From positions 62,001-126,000 of the forward strand of contig JADJLR010000009.1 in the NCBI GenBank assembly GCA_016710015.1: a stretch of DNA of 64,000 nucleotides, in the 5' to 3' direction. This document shows, in pieces, positions 52,548-60,855 of this stretch. The notes under the pieces are model-generated. The model saw only the letters and a list, made by a program, of their open reading frames with translations. It was not told the DNA's origin and searched no databases. The number at the start of each line of letters is the position of its first letter. Position 1 is the stretch's first letter. The DNA comes from Flavobacteriales bacterium. GTDB taxonomy: Bacteria; Bacteroidota; Bacteroidia; Flavobacteriales_F; PHOS-HE28. A program made the position numbers and the translations under genes.

Positions 52548-52946
52548 ATGACGACCGACCCGATCGCCGATTACTTGACCCGCCTGCGCAACGCTATACA
52601 AGCGCGCAAGAAGGTCGTGGAGGTGCCAGCCAGCAACCTGAAGAAGGACATCACCCGGATCCTTTACGACAAGGGATACATCTTGTCTTGGAAGTCCGAG
52701 GATGACGGCAAACAAGGGCTGATCAAGATCGCCTTGAAGTACAACCAACAAACGCGCAAGAGCGCCATTAAGGAACTTACCCGTGTGAGCTCCCCAGGCC
52801 TGCGCAAATACGCCCACGCCGGTGACTTACCGCGCGTGCTGAACGGCCTCGGCGTGGCCATCATCTCCACCAGCCATGGTGTGGTCACCGACAAGGAGGC
52901 ACGCACCTTGAACGTGGGAGGTGAAGTCTTGTGTTACATCAGCTAA
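52548..52946 (+). CDS. rpsH: 30S ribosomal protein S8
   Basis: A 132-residue central 16S binder and, in E. coli, the repressor of the spc operon. MTTDPIADYLTRLRNA at the N-terminus sets the start at 52548; the frame is open a little upstream. Confidence 0.97.
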   Translation: MTTDPIADYLTRLRNAIQARKKVVEVPASNLKKDITRILYDKGYILSWKSEDDGKQGLIKIALKYNQQTRKSAIKELTRVSSPGLRKYAHAGDLPRVLNGLGVAIISTSHGVVTDKEARTLNVGGEVLCYIS

Positions 52947-52960
52947 GCCAGAGAAAGAAG

Positions 52961-53515
52961 ATGTCACGCATTGGAAAAGCACCGATCGAAGTCCCCAAAG
53001 GGGTCGAGGTCAATATCAGCAACAAGAACCTGGTGACCGTGAAAGGTCCGAAGGGAACTTTGGAGCAGGCTGTTGATCCCGATATCACCTTGAAACAGGA
53101 AGGCACCGAGATCACCTTGGTACGTCCTAGTGATGCGAAACCGCACCGCGCCAAGCACGGTCTGTACCGGGCACTCATCGCGAACATGGTGAAGGGAGTG
53201 GCCGAAGGCTTCGTGATCGAGCAGGAATTGGTGGGTGTGGGTTACCGCGCCACCACGAAGGGTCAACAATTGAACTTGGCCCTCGGTTTCTCGCACACCA
53301 TAACGATCGACCTTCCCCCGCAGATCAAGGTGGCAGCAGCCCAAGAGAAGGGGAAGAACCCGATCATCCGTCTGGAATCGGCAGACAAACAACTCATCGG
53401 CCAAGTGGCCGCCAAATTGCGCAGCTTGCGCAAACCGGAGCCGTACAAAGGCAAGGGTGTGCGCTTCGTGGGCGAAGTGGTGCGTCGCAAAGCAGGTAAA
53501 GCAGCCGGTAAATAA
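52961..53515 (+). CDS. rplF: 50S ribosomal protein L6
   Basis: A 184-residue two-domain protein by the factor-binding site; begins MSRIGKAPIEVPKGVEV and ends in PEPYKGKGVRFVGE-type sequence. Confidence 0.98.
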   Translation: MSRIGKAPIEVPKGVEVNISNKNLVTVKGPKGTLEQAVDPDITLKQEGTEITLVRPSDAKPHRAKHGLYRALIANMVKGVAEGFVIEQELVGVGYRATTKGQQLNLALGFSHTITIDLPPQIKVAAAQEKGKNPIIRLESADKQLIGQVAAKLRSLRKPEPYKGKGVRFVGEVVRRKAGKAAGK

Positions 53516-53523
53516 GTACGACC

Positions 53524-53877
53524 ATGGCATTCGACAGGATCAACCGCCGACTGAAGATCAAGCAACGCGTGCGCAAAACGGTGCATGGCACCCAGGCACG
53601 TCCGCGCCTCTCGGTCTATCGCAGCAACACGGGCATGTACGCCCAACTCATCGACGACGAAGCAGGCCGCACCTTAGCGAGCGCTTCGTCCTTGAAGGAC
53701 AAGAAGGCTTCGGGCATCCCGAAGTTGGAACAAGCCAAGATCGTTGGTCTGGCCATTGCCGAAAAGGCGAAGGCGGCAGGCATCGAATTGGTCGTGTTCG
53801 ACCGCAACGGATACCTCTATCATGGTCGGGTGAAAGCCTTGGCCGACGCCGCCCGCGAAGGAGGCCTCAATTTCTGA
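53524..53877 (+). CDS. rplR: 50S ribosomal protein L18
   Basis: A 117-residue 5S rRNA-binding protein with RPRLSVYRSNTGMYAQLIDD and FDRNGYLYHGRVKALADAAR. Confidence 0.98.
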   Translation: MAFDRINRRLKIKQRVRKTVHGTQARPRLSVYRSNTGMYAQLIDDEAGRTLASASSLKDKKASGIPKLEQAKIVGLAIAEKAKAAGIELVVFDRNGYLYHGRVKALADAAREGGLNF

Positions 53878-53890
53878 TCATACCCTACAC

Positions 53891-54409
53891 ATGTCTGAGA
53901 CGAACACGAAAAAGGTCAAGAGCAGCGACCTCGAGCTGAAGGATAAGCTGGTCGCACTCAACCGAGTGACCAAGGTGACCAAAGGCGGTCGCACCTTCAC
54001 CTTCTCTGCCATTGTTGTGGTAGGGAACGAGAACGGTGTCGTGGGCCATGGTCTGGGTAAGGCCAAGGAGGTGCAAGAGGCGATCGCCAAAGGCATAGAC
54101 GATGCGAAGAAGAACTTGGTGAAAGTGCCCGTTCTGAAAGGCACCATCCCACATTCTCAAGAGGGCAAGTATGCAGGTGCACAAGTGTTCTTGAAGCCTG
54201 CAGCGCACGGTACCGGTGTTATCGCTGGTGGTGCAATGCGCGCTGTATTGGAGAGCGTTGGGATCACCGATGTATTGGCAAAGAGCAAGGGAAGCAGCAA
54301 CCCGCACAACGTGGTGAAGGCCACGATCGAAGCGCTCCAAAGCCTGCGTGATGCCAATGCGGTGAGCATGCAACGGGGAATTAAACTGGAACGCGTATTC
54401 AACGGATAA
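53891..54409 (+). CDS. rpsE: 30S ribosomal protein S5
   Basis: A 172-residue accuracy-related protein; the dsRNA-binding fold has VVVGNENGVVGHGLGKAKEV and the C-terminal domain GTGVIAGGAMRAVLESVGI. Confidence 0.98.
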   Translation: MSETNTKKVKSSDLELKDKLVALNRVTKVTKGGRTFTFSAIVVVGNENGVVGHGLGKAKEVQEAIAKGIDDAKKNLVKVPVLKGTIPHSQEGKYAGAQVFLKPAAHGTGVIAGGAMRAVLESVGITDVLAKSKGSSNPHNVVKATIEALQSLRDANAVSMQRGIKLERVFNG

Positions 54410-54415
54410 ACCGAT

Positions 54416-54433
54416 CCGTCGATCCGTCGACGG
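54416..54433 (+). promoter_or_regulatory. Intercistronic hairpin between rpsE and rpmD
   Basis: CCGTCGA/TCGACGG with a TCCG loop, 8 bases before the rpmD start. No T run follows, so it is more likely a translation or stability element than a terminator. Confidence 0.4.
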
Positions 54434-54441
54434 AATTGCAC

Positions 54442-54621
54442 ATGAGCAAGTTGACCATTATACAGACACGCAGCCAGATCAAGTGCCCGAAGCGTCAAAA
54501 GGATACCCTGAAGGCGCTGGGATTGGGCCGGATCGGGAAGACCGCTGTCGTGGACGGAACGCCGCAAGTACGCGGCATGGTGGAGAAGGTCCACCATCTG
54601 GTGAAAGTGACCGAGGCCTGA
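54442..54621 (+). CDS. rpmD: 50S ribosomal protein L30
   Basis: A 59-residue protein: IIQTRSQIKCPKRQKDTLKA then GLGRIGKTAVV. I use the ATG at 54442; an ATG two codons upstream is possible. Confidence 0.95.
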   Translation: MSKLTIIQTRSQIKCPKRQKDTLKALGLGRIGKTAVVDGTPQVRGMVEKVHHLVKVTEA

Positions 54622-54643
54622 ACCCTATAGTACAGAGCATACC

Positions 54644-55111
54644 ATGGATTTGAGCAAATTGAAGCCCGCAGAAGGGGCCACGAAGAAGGAGAAGCGCATT
54701 GGTCGAGGCCAAGGCAGCGGTCGTGGAGGCACGTCCACCAAGGGCCATAAAGGCCAGAAGGCCCAAGCCGGCTACAACCACAAACGCGGATTCGAAGGTG
54801 GCCAGACCACCCTCACCCGCCGGTTGCCCAAGTTCGGCTTCACCAACCCTACCCGTGTGGAATTCAAGGGCATCAACTTGGATGCCATCCAAGCCTTGGC
54901 GGAGAGCAAGAACCTGAAGGTGATCAGCCCTGAGGTACTCTATGCCAACGGCTTGATCGCTAAGAACGACAAGCTGAAGGTCTTGGGTCGCGGTGAGGTG
55001 AAGGGTGCGTTGGAGATCACGGCCCATGCGTTCAGTGCAACGGCCAAGGCTGCGATCGAAGCGAAAGGAGGAAAAGCGGAAACCATCGTTACCGTAGTTG
55101 AGAAGGCATGA
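54644..55111 (+). CDS. rplO: 50S ribosomal protein L15
   Basis: A 155-residue protein with the Gly-rich N-terminal region (RIGRGQGSGRGGTSTKGHKG). Its stop overlaps the secY start (ATGA), coupling the two. Confidence 0.98.
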   Translation: MDLSKLKPAEGATKKEKRIGRGQGSGRGGTSTKGHKGQKAQAGYNHKRGFEGGQTTLTRRLPKFGFTNPTRVEFKGINLDAIQALAESKNLKVISPEVLYANGLIAKNDKLKVLGRGEVKGALEITAHAFSATAKAAIEAKGGKAETIVTVVEKA

Positions 55112-56436
55112 AGAATCTGATCGATACCATCAAGAACATCTGGCGCATCGAGGAGTTGCGTAGCCGCATCCTCATCACGCTGGGTCTGCTGCTGGTGTAT
55201 CGCATCGGTAGTTTCATCGTGCTTCCAGGTGTGGACAGTGCCCGCCTCGCGGCCTCCGGTGCATCCGGCGGCGGCGGTATCGTGGAGATCCTGTCCATCT
55301 TCACAGGTGGAGCGTTCACCCGTGCATCCATCTTCGCGTTGGGGATCATGCCGTACATCTCGGCATCCATCGTAATGCAGTTGGCCGGGATTGCAGTTCC
55401 TACGGTGCAGAAGATGCAACGTGAGGAAAGCGGGCGACGCAAGATCAACCAGTGGACGCGCTATTTGACCATTCTGATCTGTGTGTTCCAAGCACCTAGC
55501 TACATCTACGCCACCATCGATGCAGGAGCGCGACCGGAAGGTCAGTTCTGGTTGTTCACCAGCATCGTGATCCTCACCTGTTCCACCCTCTTTGTGATGT
55601 GGTTGGGTGAGCGGATCACAGAGCGTGGACTGGGCAACGGTATTTCCTTGATCATCATGATCGGTATCCTCGCACAATTCCCGCAGTCCTTCGCACAGGA
55701 AGTGGTGGGTCGCATGGGTCCTGGTGGTGGTGGCTTGGTCCTGCTGCTGGTCGAAGTGGTCATCTGGGTGCTCATCATCGCGGGTTGCATCCTATTGGTA
55801 CAAGGCACACGAAGGATACCGGTGCAGTTCGCCAAGCGTGTGCAAGGCAACAAGCAGTATGGCGGTGTACGCAACTACATTCCGTTGAAGGTGAACGCGG
55901 CCGGTGTCATGCCGATCATCTTCGCACAGGCCATCGTGCTCGTGCCGATGTACGCGGCGCAAGCCTTCGAAACGCCACCCAATTGGTTGGTGGGCATTGC
56001 GAATAGCCAAGGTCCATTCTACAATTTCAGCCTGTTCCTGATGGTGGTGTTGTTCACGTATTTCTACACGGCGATCACCGTGAATCCGAACCAGTTGGCA
56101 GATGACATGAAGCGCAACGGTGGATTCATCCCAGGGGTGAAGCCGGGCAAGAGCACTGCATCGCACATCGATGAATTGCTCTCACGGATCACGCTACCGG
56201 GCGCGATCTTCTTGGGTTTCGTAGCGATACTGCCAGCCTTCGCCGGTATGATGGGCATCAAGCAGGGCTTCGCGCAGTTCTTCGGTGGAACATCGTTGTT
56301 GATCATGGTGGGTGTGTTGTTGGACACGCTGCAGCAGATCGAAAGTCATTTGTTGATGCGACACTACGATGGATTGATGAAGACGGGTCGGATCAAAGGA
56401 AGATCAGGAGGACAGGCCTTCGGGATGGCTGGATAG
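55108..56436 (+). CDS. secY: Protein translocase subunit SecY
   Basis: A 442-residue channel subunit with ten predicted membrane helices. Segments FTGGAFTRASIFALGIMPYI and GERITERGLGNGISLI are family signatures. It forms the SecYEG pore through which signal-peptide proteins, including the T9SS cargo in this window, cross the inner membrane. It overlaps rplO by four bases. Confidence 0.97.
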   Translation: MKNLIDTIKNIWRIEELRSRILITLGLLLVYRIGSFIVLPGVDSARLAASGASGGGGIVEILSIFTGGAFTRASIFALGIMPYISASIVMQLAGIAVPTVQKMQREESGRRKINQWTRYLTILICVFQAPSYIYATIDAGARPEGQFWLFTSIVILTCSTLFVMWLGERITERGLGNGISLIIMIGILAQFPQSFAQEVVGRMGPGGGGLVLLLVEVVIWVLIIAGCILLVQGTRRIPVQFAKRVQGNKQYGGVRNYIPLKVNAAGVMPIIFAQAIVLVPMYAAQAFETPPNWLVGIANSQGPFYNFSLFLMVVLFTYFYTAITVNPNQLADDMKRNGGFIPGVKPGKSTASHIDELLSRITLPGAIFLGFVAILPAFAGMMGIKQGFAQFFGGTSLLIMVGVLLDTLQQIESHLLMRHYDGLMKTGRIKGRSGGQAFGMAG

Positions 56437-56439
56437 ATC

Positions 56440-57243
56440 ATGGGTAAGTCCGTGATCATTCTGAGCGATGACGAAGTCGCTGTGTTGAAGGAGAGTTCTT
56501 TACTTGTTGGCAGGACCTTGGCTGAAGTGGCACGCCACATCGCGCCCGGAGTCACCACTCAGAAACTCGACGCGATCGCGGAAGAGTTCATTCTGGACAA
56601 TGGCGCGATACCGGGATTCAAAGGCTTGTATGGTTGCCCGTCCACCTTGCTCATCAGTGTTGATGATCAAGTGGTACACGGCTTGCCCGGTGATCGGGCT
56701 TTGCAGGAGGGCAACGTTGCGAGCGTGGATTGTGGCGTGTTGATGAACGGTTTTTACGGCGATAGCGCCTACACCTTTTGTGTGGGTGAAGTCGCACCGG
56801 AAGTGAAGAAGTTGTTGCGCGTTACGCAGGAGTGCTTGGAGCTCGGGATCGCACAAGCGGTAGAGAACAACCGCACAGGCGATATCGGGTTCGCGATCCA
56901 GCAGCATGCCGAATCCAATGGTTACGGTGTGGTGCGGGAACTGGTGGGACACGGCTTGGGCCGGAAACTCCACGAAGCACCGGAAGTACCGAATTACGGT
57001 CGACGTGGTCACGGAGTGCGGTTGCGCAGCGGCATGGCCTTGGCGATCGAACCCATGATCAACATGGGCGTGAAGGAGGTGAAGCAGATGAGTGATGGTT
57101 GGACCGTCACTACCCGCGACGGAAAGCCCAGCGCCCACTTCGAACACGACGTAGTGGTGCGAGCCGGTAAAGCAGAGGTCCTATCAACGTTCAAGTACAT
57201 TGAAGATGTGCTGGAACAGAAAGGTGAATTGGTGAAATGGTGA
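56440..57243 (+). CDS. map: Methionine aminopeptidase, type I
   Basis: A 267-residue metalloprotease that removes N-terminal Met. The metal ligands are in VDCGVLMNGFYGDSAYTF (two Asp), LVGHGLGRKLHEAPEVPNYG (His) and MALAIEPMIN (Glu), with a final Glu in the SAHFEHDVVV region. Three bases after secY. Confidence 0.97.
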   Translation: MGKSVIILSDDEVAVLKESSLLVGRTLAEVARHIAPGVTTQKLDAIAEEFILDNGAIPGFKGLYGCPSTLLISVDDQVVHGLPGDRALQEGNVASVDCGVLMNGFYGDSAYTFCVGEVAPEVKKLLRVTQECLELGIAQAVENNRTGDIGFAIQQHAESNGYGVVRELVGHGLGRKLHEAPEVPNYGRRGHGVRLRSGMALAIEPMINMGVKEVKQMSDGWTVTTRDGKPSAHFEHDVVVRAGKAEVLSTFKYIEDVLEQKGELVKW

Positions 57244-57244
57244 C

Positions 57245-57262
57245 ATCGACCGCAGGGTCGAT
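57245..57262 (+). promoter_or_regulatory. Hairpin between map and infA
   Basis: ATCGACC/GGTCGAT with a four-base loop just past the map stop. It may slow or process the transcript; there is no T run. Confidence 0.35.
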
Positions 57263-57286
57263 ACGAGATAGGAAGAAAGGAAAGGA

Positions 57287-57508
57287 ATGAGCAAAACAGG
57301 GACCATAGAGCAGGACGGCGTCATCAAAGAGGCGTTGAGCAATGCCATGTTCCGTGTGGAGTTGGAGAATGGTCACGTGATCGTCGCCCACATCTCGGGC
57401 AAGATGCGGATGCACTACATCCGGATCCTGCCAGGAGACAAGGTGAAGGTGGAGATGAGTCCGTACGACCTGAGCAAAGGGCGCATCACATTCCGTTACA
57501 AGAGTTAA
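57287..57508 (+). CDS. infA: Translation initiation factor IF-1
   Basis: A 73-residue OB-fold protein that blocks the A site during initiation; FRVELENGHVIVAHISGKMR is diagnostic. Confidence 0.98.
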   Translation: MSKTGTIEQDGVIKEALSNAMFRVELENGHVIVAHISGKMRMHYIRILPGDKVKVEMSPYDLSKGRITFRYKS

Positions 57509-57522
57509 GCACACAGAAGATC

Positions 57523-57639
57523 ATGAAGGTCAGGGCCTCCCTCAAACCACGCTCCGCGGACTGCAAGATCGTCCGCCGCAAAGGGCGTCTGTACATCATC
57601 AACAAGAAGAACCCGAAGTTCAAGCAACGTCAGGGTTGA
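57523..57639 (+). CDS. rpmJ: 50S ribosomal protein L36, zinc-free form
   Basis: A 38-residue protein (MKVRASLKPRSADCK, then RRKGRLYIINKKNPKFKQRQG). Of the four zinc ligands in the C+ form, only Cys14 remains; positions 11, 27 and 33 are Ser, Asn and Phe. It is therefore the C-minus type that needs no zinc. Confidence 0.95.
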   Translation: MKVRASLKPRSADCKIVRRKGRLYIINKKNPKFKQRQG

Positions 57640-57652
57640 TAAACGCACGAGC

Positions 57653-58030
57653 ATGGCACGTATAGCAGGCATAGACCTACCAAAGAGCAAACGCGGGGCG
57701 ATCGGCCTCACGTACATCTATGGCATCGGCCGCAGCACCGCCCTTTCCATTCTGGAGAAGGCGGAAGTGGATCCGGAGACCAAGGTGGAGGAATGGACCG
57801 ATGACGAGCAGGCGCGCATTCGCCAGTACATCTCTGACACCGTGAAGGTGGAGGGTGCGCTGCGTAGCGAGGTGCAATTAAGCATCAAGCGCCTAATGGA
57901 CATCGGTTGCTACCGTGGGCAACGGCACCGCGCGGGTCTTCCCGTGCGTGGTCAGCGTACCCGTACCAACAGCCGTACCCGTAAGGGCAAGCGGAAAACG
58001 GTGGCGAACAAGAAAAAGGTGACCAAGTAA
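57653..58030 (+). CDS. rpsM: 30S ribosomal protein S13
   Basis: A 125-residue head protein contacting the P-site tRNA; signatures ARIAGIDLPKSKRGAIGLTY and LPVRGQRTRTNSRTRKG. Confidence 0.98.
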   Translation: MARIAGIDLPKSKRGAIGLTYIYGIGRSTALSILEKAEVDPETKVEEWTDDEQARIRQYISDTVKVEGALRSEVQLSIKRLMDIGCYRGQRHRAGLPVRGQRTRTNSRTRKGKRKTVANKKKVTK

Positions 58031-58074
58031 GAGATCGTAAGGGTGCGAGCGATCGCCCTCAAACACCAGATCAC

Positions 58075-58482
58075 ATGGCAAAGCAAGAAGGTAAAGGCGG
58101 CGCAGCCGGCAAGAAGAAAAAGAAGAGCGTGGTAGTGGAGGCCTTCGGGCAAGCCCACATCCAGGCCACGTTCAATAACCTGATCATCAGCCTCACCAAC
58201 AACAAGGGCGAGGTGATCAGCTGGTCCTCTTCGGGCAAGAACGGATTCCGCGGAAGCAAGAAGAATACCCCATACGCAGGCCAATTGAGCGCCGAGGAAG
58301 CAGCACGCGAGGCACACGAGTTGGGCTTGCGCAAGGTGAAGGTCTTCGTGAAAGGCCCCGGTGGTGGACGCGAAAGCGCTATCCGCGCACTGCACAACAG
58401 CGGTGTGGAGGTGACCGAGATCGTGGACATCACCCCGATGCCGCACAACGGCTGCCGCCCACCGAAGAAACGCCGCGTTTGA
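58075..58482 (+). CDS. rpsK: 30S ribosomal protein S11
   Basis: A 135-residue platform protein; a Lys-rich N-terminus precedes the core with FNNLIISLTNNKGEVISWSS and PMPHNGCRPPKKRRV. Confidence 0.98.
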   Translation: MAKQEGKGGAAGKKKKKSVVVEAFGQAHIQATFNNLIISLTNNKGEVISWSSSGKNGFRGSKKNTPYAGQLSAEEAAREAHELGLRKVKVFVKGPGGGRESAIRALHNSGVEVTEIVDITPMPHNGCRPPKKRRV

Positions 58483-58526
58483 TCGAACAAATACCGTAGG
58501 GACCGAATATTTCGAGTTCCGTTGTT

Positions 58527-58543
58527 GGTGCGCAGAACGCACC
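58527..58543 (+). promoter_or_regulatory. Hairpin in the leader of rpsD
   Basis: GGTGCG/CGCACC with a CAGAA loop, 16 bases before the rpsD ATG in the 77-base rpsK-rpsD gap. S4 is the known autoregulator of the alpha operon in E. coli; a role here is inference. Confidence 0.35.
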
Positions 58544-58559
58544 CAAATCAAGAAGAAGA

Positions 58560-59168
58560 ATGGCACGTTATACAGGACCCAAGACCCGGATCGCTCGCAG
58601 ATTCAAGGAAGCGATCTTCGGCCCGGACAAGTGGATGGAGCGCAAGCCCCACGCACCCGGACAACATGGACCCAATGCTCGCCGACGCAAGAAGGAGAGC
58701 GAATACAACCTGCAATTGCAGGAGAAGCAGAAGGCCAAGTACATGTATGGCATCCTCGAGCGCCAGTTCGAGAAGATGTACCACTTGGCTGCCAGCAAAC
58801 GCGGCATCACCGGTGCGGTGTTGCTGCAATTGTGCGAGGCGCGATTGGACAATACGGTGTACCGCTTGGGCATCGCACCCACACGTCGTGCAGCACGCCA
58901 GTTGGTGAGTCATGGCCACATCACAGTGGATGAGCAAGTGGTGACCATAGCGAGCTATTCACTACGCGCCGGACAGACCATCGCCGTTCGTGAGCGGAGC
59001 CGCTCGTTGGAGGCCATCACCAACAGTGTTTCGGTGAACAGTCACCGTTACGACTGGTTGGAATGGAACCCATCACAAATGGCCGGAAAGATGATCGCGC
59101 TGCCTGAGCGTGCGCAGATCCCGGAGAATATCCGCGAGCAATTGATCGTGGAATTGTACAGCAAGTAA
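58560..59168 (+). CDS. rpsD: 30S ribosomal protein S4, zinc-free form
   Basis: A 202-residue primary 16S binder. The N-terminal 40 residues contain no Cys, so it is the zinc-free form. The S4 domain (LDNTVYRLGIAPTRRAARQL) is intact. Confidence 0.98.
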   Translation: MARYTGPKTRIARRFKEAIFGPDKWMERKPHAPGQHGPNARRRKKESEYNLQLQEKQKAKYMYGILERQFEKMYHLAASKRGITGAVLLQLCEARLDNTVYRLGIAPTRRAARQLVSHGHITVDEQVVTIASYSLRAGQTIAVRERSRSLEAITNSVSVNSHRYDWLEWNPSQMAGKMIALPERAQIPENIREQLIVELYSK

Positions 59169-59268
59169 GCCTTTAGGGCGAGAACAGCAGCAGAAGAGGA
59201 TCAACGGTATACCGGTCTTCAGCGAACGAAGGAAGGAGCCAACAACGAACAACGAACAAACAGAAGAA
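59169..59268 (+). promoter_or_regulatory. Untranslated leader between rpsD and rpoA
   Basis: A 100-base gap holding a CGGTATACCG palindrome at 59205-59214 and a purine-rich stretch with two copies of AACAACGAAC-like sequence just before the rpoA ATG. No promoter consensus seen. Confidence 0.35.
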
Positions 59269-60264
59269 ATGCCCATTCTCGAATTCCAGCGTCCCGACAA
59301 GGTCACGATGATCGAATCCGACGACACGAGCGGATCCTTCGAATTCCGACCACTCGAGCCAGGTTACGGGATAACCATCGGCAATGCCTTGCGCCGGATC
59401 TTGTTGAGCAGCCTCGAAGGACATGCCATCACCACCGTACGGATCGATGGTGTGGACCACGAGTTCAGCACCGTCAAAGGCGTGATCGAGGATATGACCG
59501 AGATCGTCCTCAACCTCAAGCAGGTGCGCTTCCGCCGTCAATTGGATGATGTGAGCACAGAGAAGGTGTCCTTCACCGTGACCGGCAAGGACACCTTCAC
59601 TGCCGGGGACATCGGCAAACACACCACCGGGTTCCAGGTATTGAATCCTGAATTGGTGATCGCCCACATGGAGAGCAACGTGAAACTACACGTTGAACTC
59701 ACGATCGGGAAAGGCCGTGGTTATGTGCCCGCCGACGAGAACAAAGCGGATGGAGCGCCCATCGGGACCATCGCCATTGACTCGATCTTCACACCGATCA
59801 AGAATGTGAAGTACAACGTGGAGAATACCCGCGTTGAGGAGAAGACCGACTACGAGAAACTCACCATCGAGGTGGTTTCCGACGGAAGCATTACGCCGAA
59901 GAACGCCTTGCAGGAAGCGGCCAAGATCCTCATCCACCATTTCATGCTGTTCAGCGATGAGCGCATCACCTTGGATGTGGAAGAGCGTGCGACGGAAACC
60001 GAGGAATTCGATGAGACGAGCTTGCACATGCGCCAACTCCTGAAGACCAAGTTGGTGGACATGGACTTGAGCGTACGTGCCCTGAATTGCCTGAAAGCTG
60101 CGGACATCGAGACACTCGGTGATCTGGTGGCCTTCAACAAGAACGACCTCTTGAAATTCCGGAACTTCGGTAAGAAGAGCCTGACCGAATTGGAGGATCT
60201 GGTGGAGAACAAGGGCCTGAGCTTCGGGATGAACGTGGCGAAATACAAGCTAGACAAGGAATAA
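59269..60264 (+). CDS. rpoA: RNA polymerase alpha subunit
   Basis: A 331-residue subunit that starts RNA polymerase assembly. The N-terminal dimerisation domain has GYGITIGNALRRILLSSLEG; after a linker, the C-terminal domain has FRNFGKKSLTELEDLV for contacts with DNA and activators. Confidence 0.98.
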   Translation: MPILEFQRPDKVTMIESDDTSGSFEFRPLEPGYGITIGNALRRILLSSLEGHAITTVRIDGVDHEFSTVKGVIEDMTEIVLNLKQVRFRRQLDDVSTEKVSFTVTGKDTFTAGDIGKHTTGFQVLNPELVIAHMESNVKLHVELTIGKGRGYVPADENKADGAPIGTIAIDSIFTPIKNVKYNVENTRVEEKTDYEKLTIEVVSDGSITPKNALQEAAKILIHHFMLFSDERITLDVEERATETEEFDETSLHMRQLLKTKLVDMDLSVRALNCLKAADIETLGDLVAFNKNDLLKFRNFGKKSLTELEDLVENKGLSFGMNVAKYKLDKE

Positions 60265-60269
60265 TGTAC

Positions 60270-60289
60270 GGGCGCGAGAACTCGCGCCC
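60270..60289 (+). promoter_or_regulatory. GC-rich palindrome between rpoA and rplQ
   Basis: GGGCGCGAG/CTCGCGCCC separated by AA, six bases after the rpoA stop and 14 before rplQ. Strong stem without a T run; a candidate attenuator or processing site that could set rplQ below rpoA. Confidence 0.5.
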
Positions 60290-60303
60290 CAACGGAAGAA
60301 GCC

Positions 60304-60795
60304 ATGAGACACGGAAACAAGAACAACGCACTCGGCCGCAAAAAGGCCCACCGCGACTCGCTACTGAGCAACTTGGCGATCTCCTTGATCGATCACAAGC
60401 GCATCGAGACCACCTTGGCCAAAGCGAAAGCGCTGCGTCTGTATGTGGAGCCTTTGATCACCAAGAGCAAGGAGGATACCACGCATAGCCGACGAATGGT
60501 CTTCAGTGAGCTTCAGAACAAAGAGGCTACTGCAGCCCTCTTTCGTGATGTGGCCCCGAAGATCGCGAGCCGTCCAGGAGGGTACACGCGCATCATCAAG
60601 CTGGGCAACCGTTTGGGCGATGCCGCCGAAATGGCCATGATCGAGCTGGTGGATTTCAATACGACCTACACCAAGGAGACTTCCACCGGTGCCGCGAAGA
60701 AGACCCGCCGTACGCGCCGTACCAGCGCGAAGACGACCGCGCCGAAGGACGATGCCCCTGCGGCCGATGCGCCAGAGGAGCCGAAGGCGGAGTGA
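60304..60795 (+). CDS. rplQ: 50S ribosomal protein L17
   Basis: A 163-residue protein: MRHGNKNNALGRKKAHRDSL then LITKSKEDTTHSRRMVFSEL. An Ala/Lys/Thr/Pro-rich tail of about 40 residues follows the core. It closes the supercluster. Confidence 0.97.
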   Translation: MRHGNKNNALGRKKAHRDSLLSNLAISLIDHKRIETTLAKAKALRLYVEPLITKSKEDTTHSRRMVFSELQNKEATAALFRDVAPKIASRPGGYTRIIKLGNRLGDAAEMAMIELVDFNTTYTKETSTGAAKKTRRTRRTSAKTTAPKDDAPAADAPEEPKAE

Positions 60796-60811
60796 TCCGC
60801 CGGTACAAGAT

Positions 60812-60855
60812 CCGGAATGACAAGAGGCGCTGCAAGGCGCCTCTTGTCATTCCGG
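60812..60855. terminator. Long bidirectional terminator after rplQ
   Basis: A 19-bp perfect stem (60812-60830 with 60837-60855) and 6-base loop ends the ribosomal cluster. The stop codon of the convergent membrane protein (60847-60849) lies inside its right arm. Confidence 0.8.
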
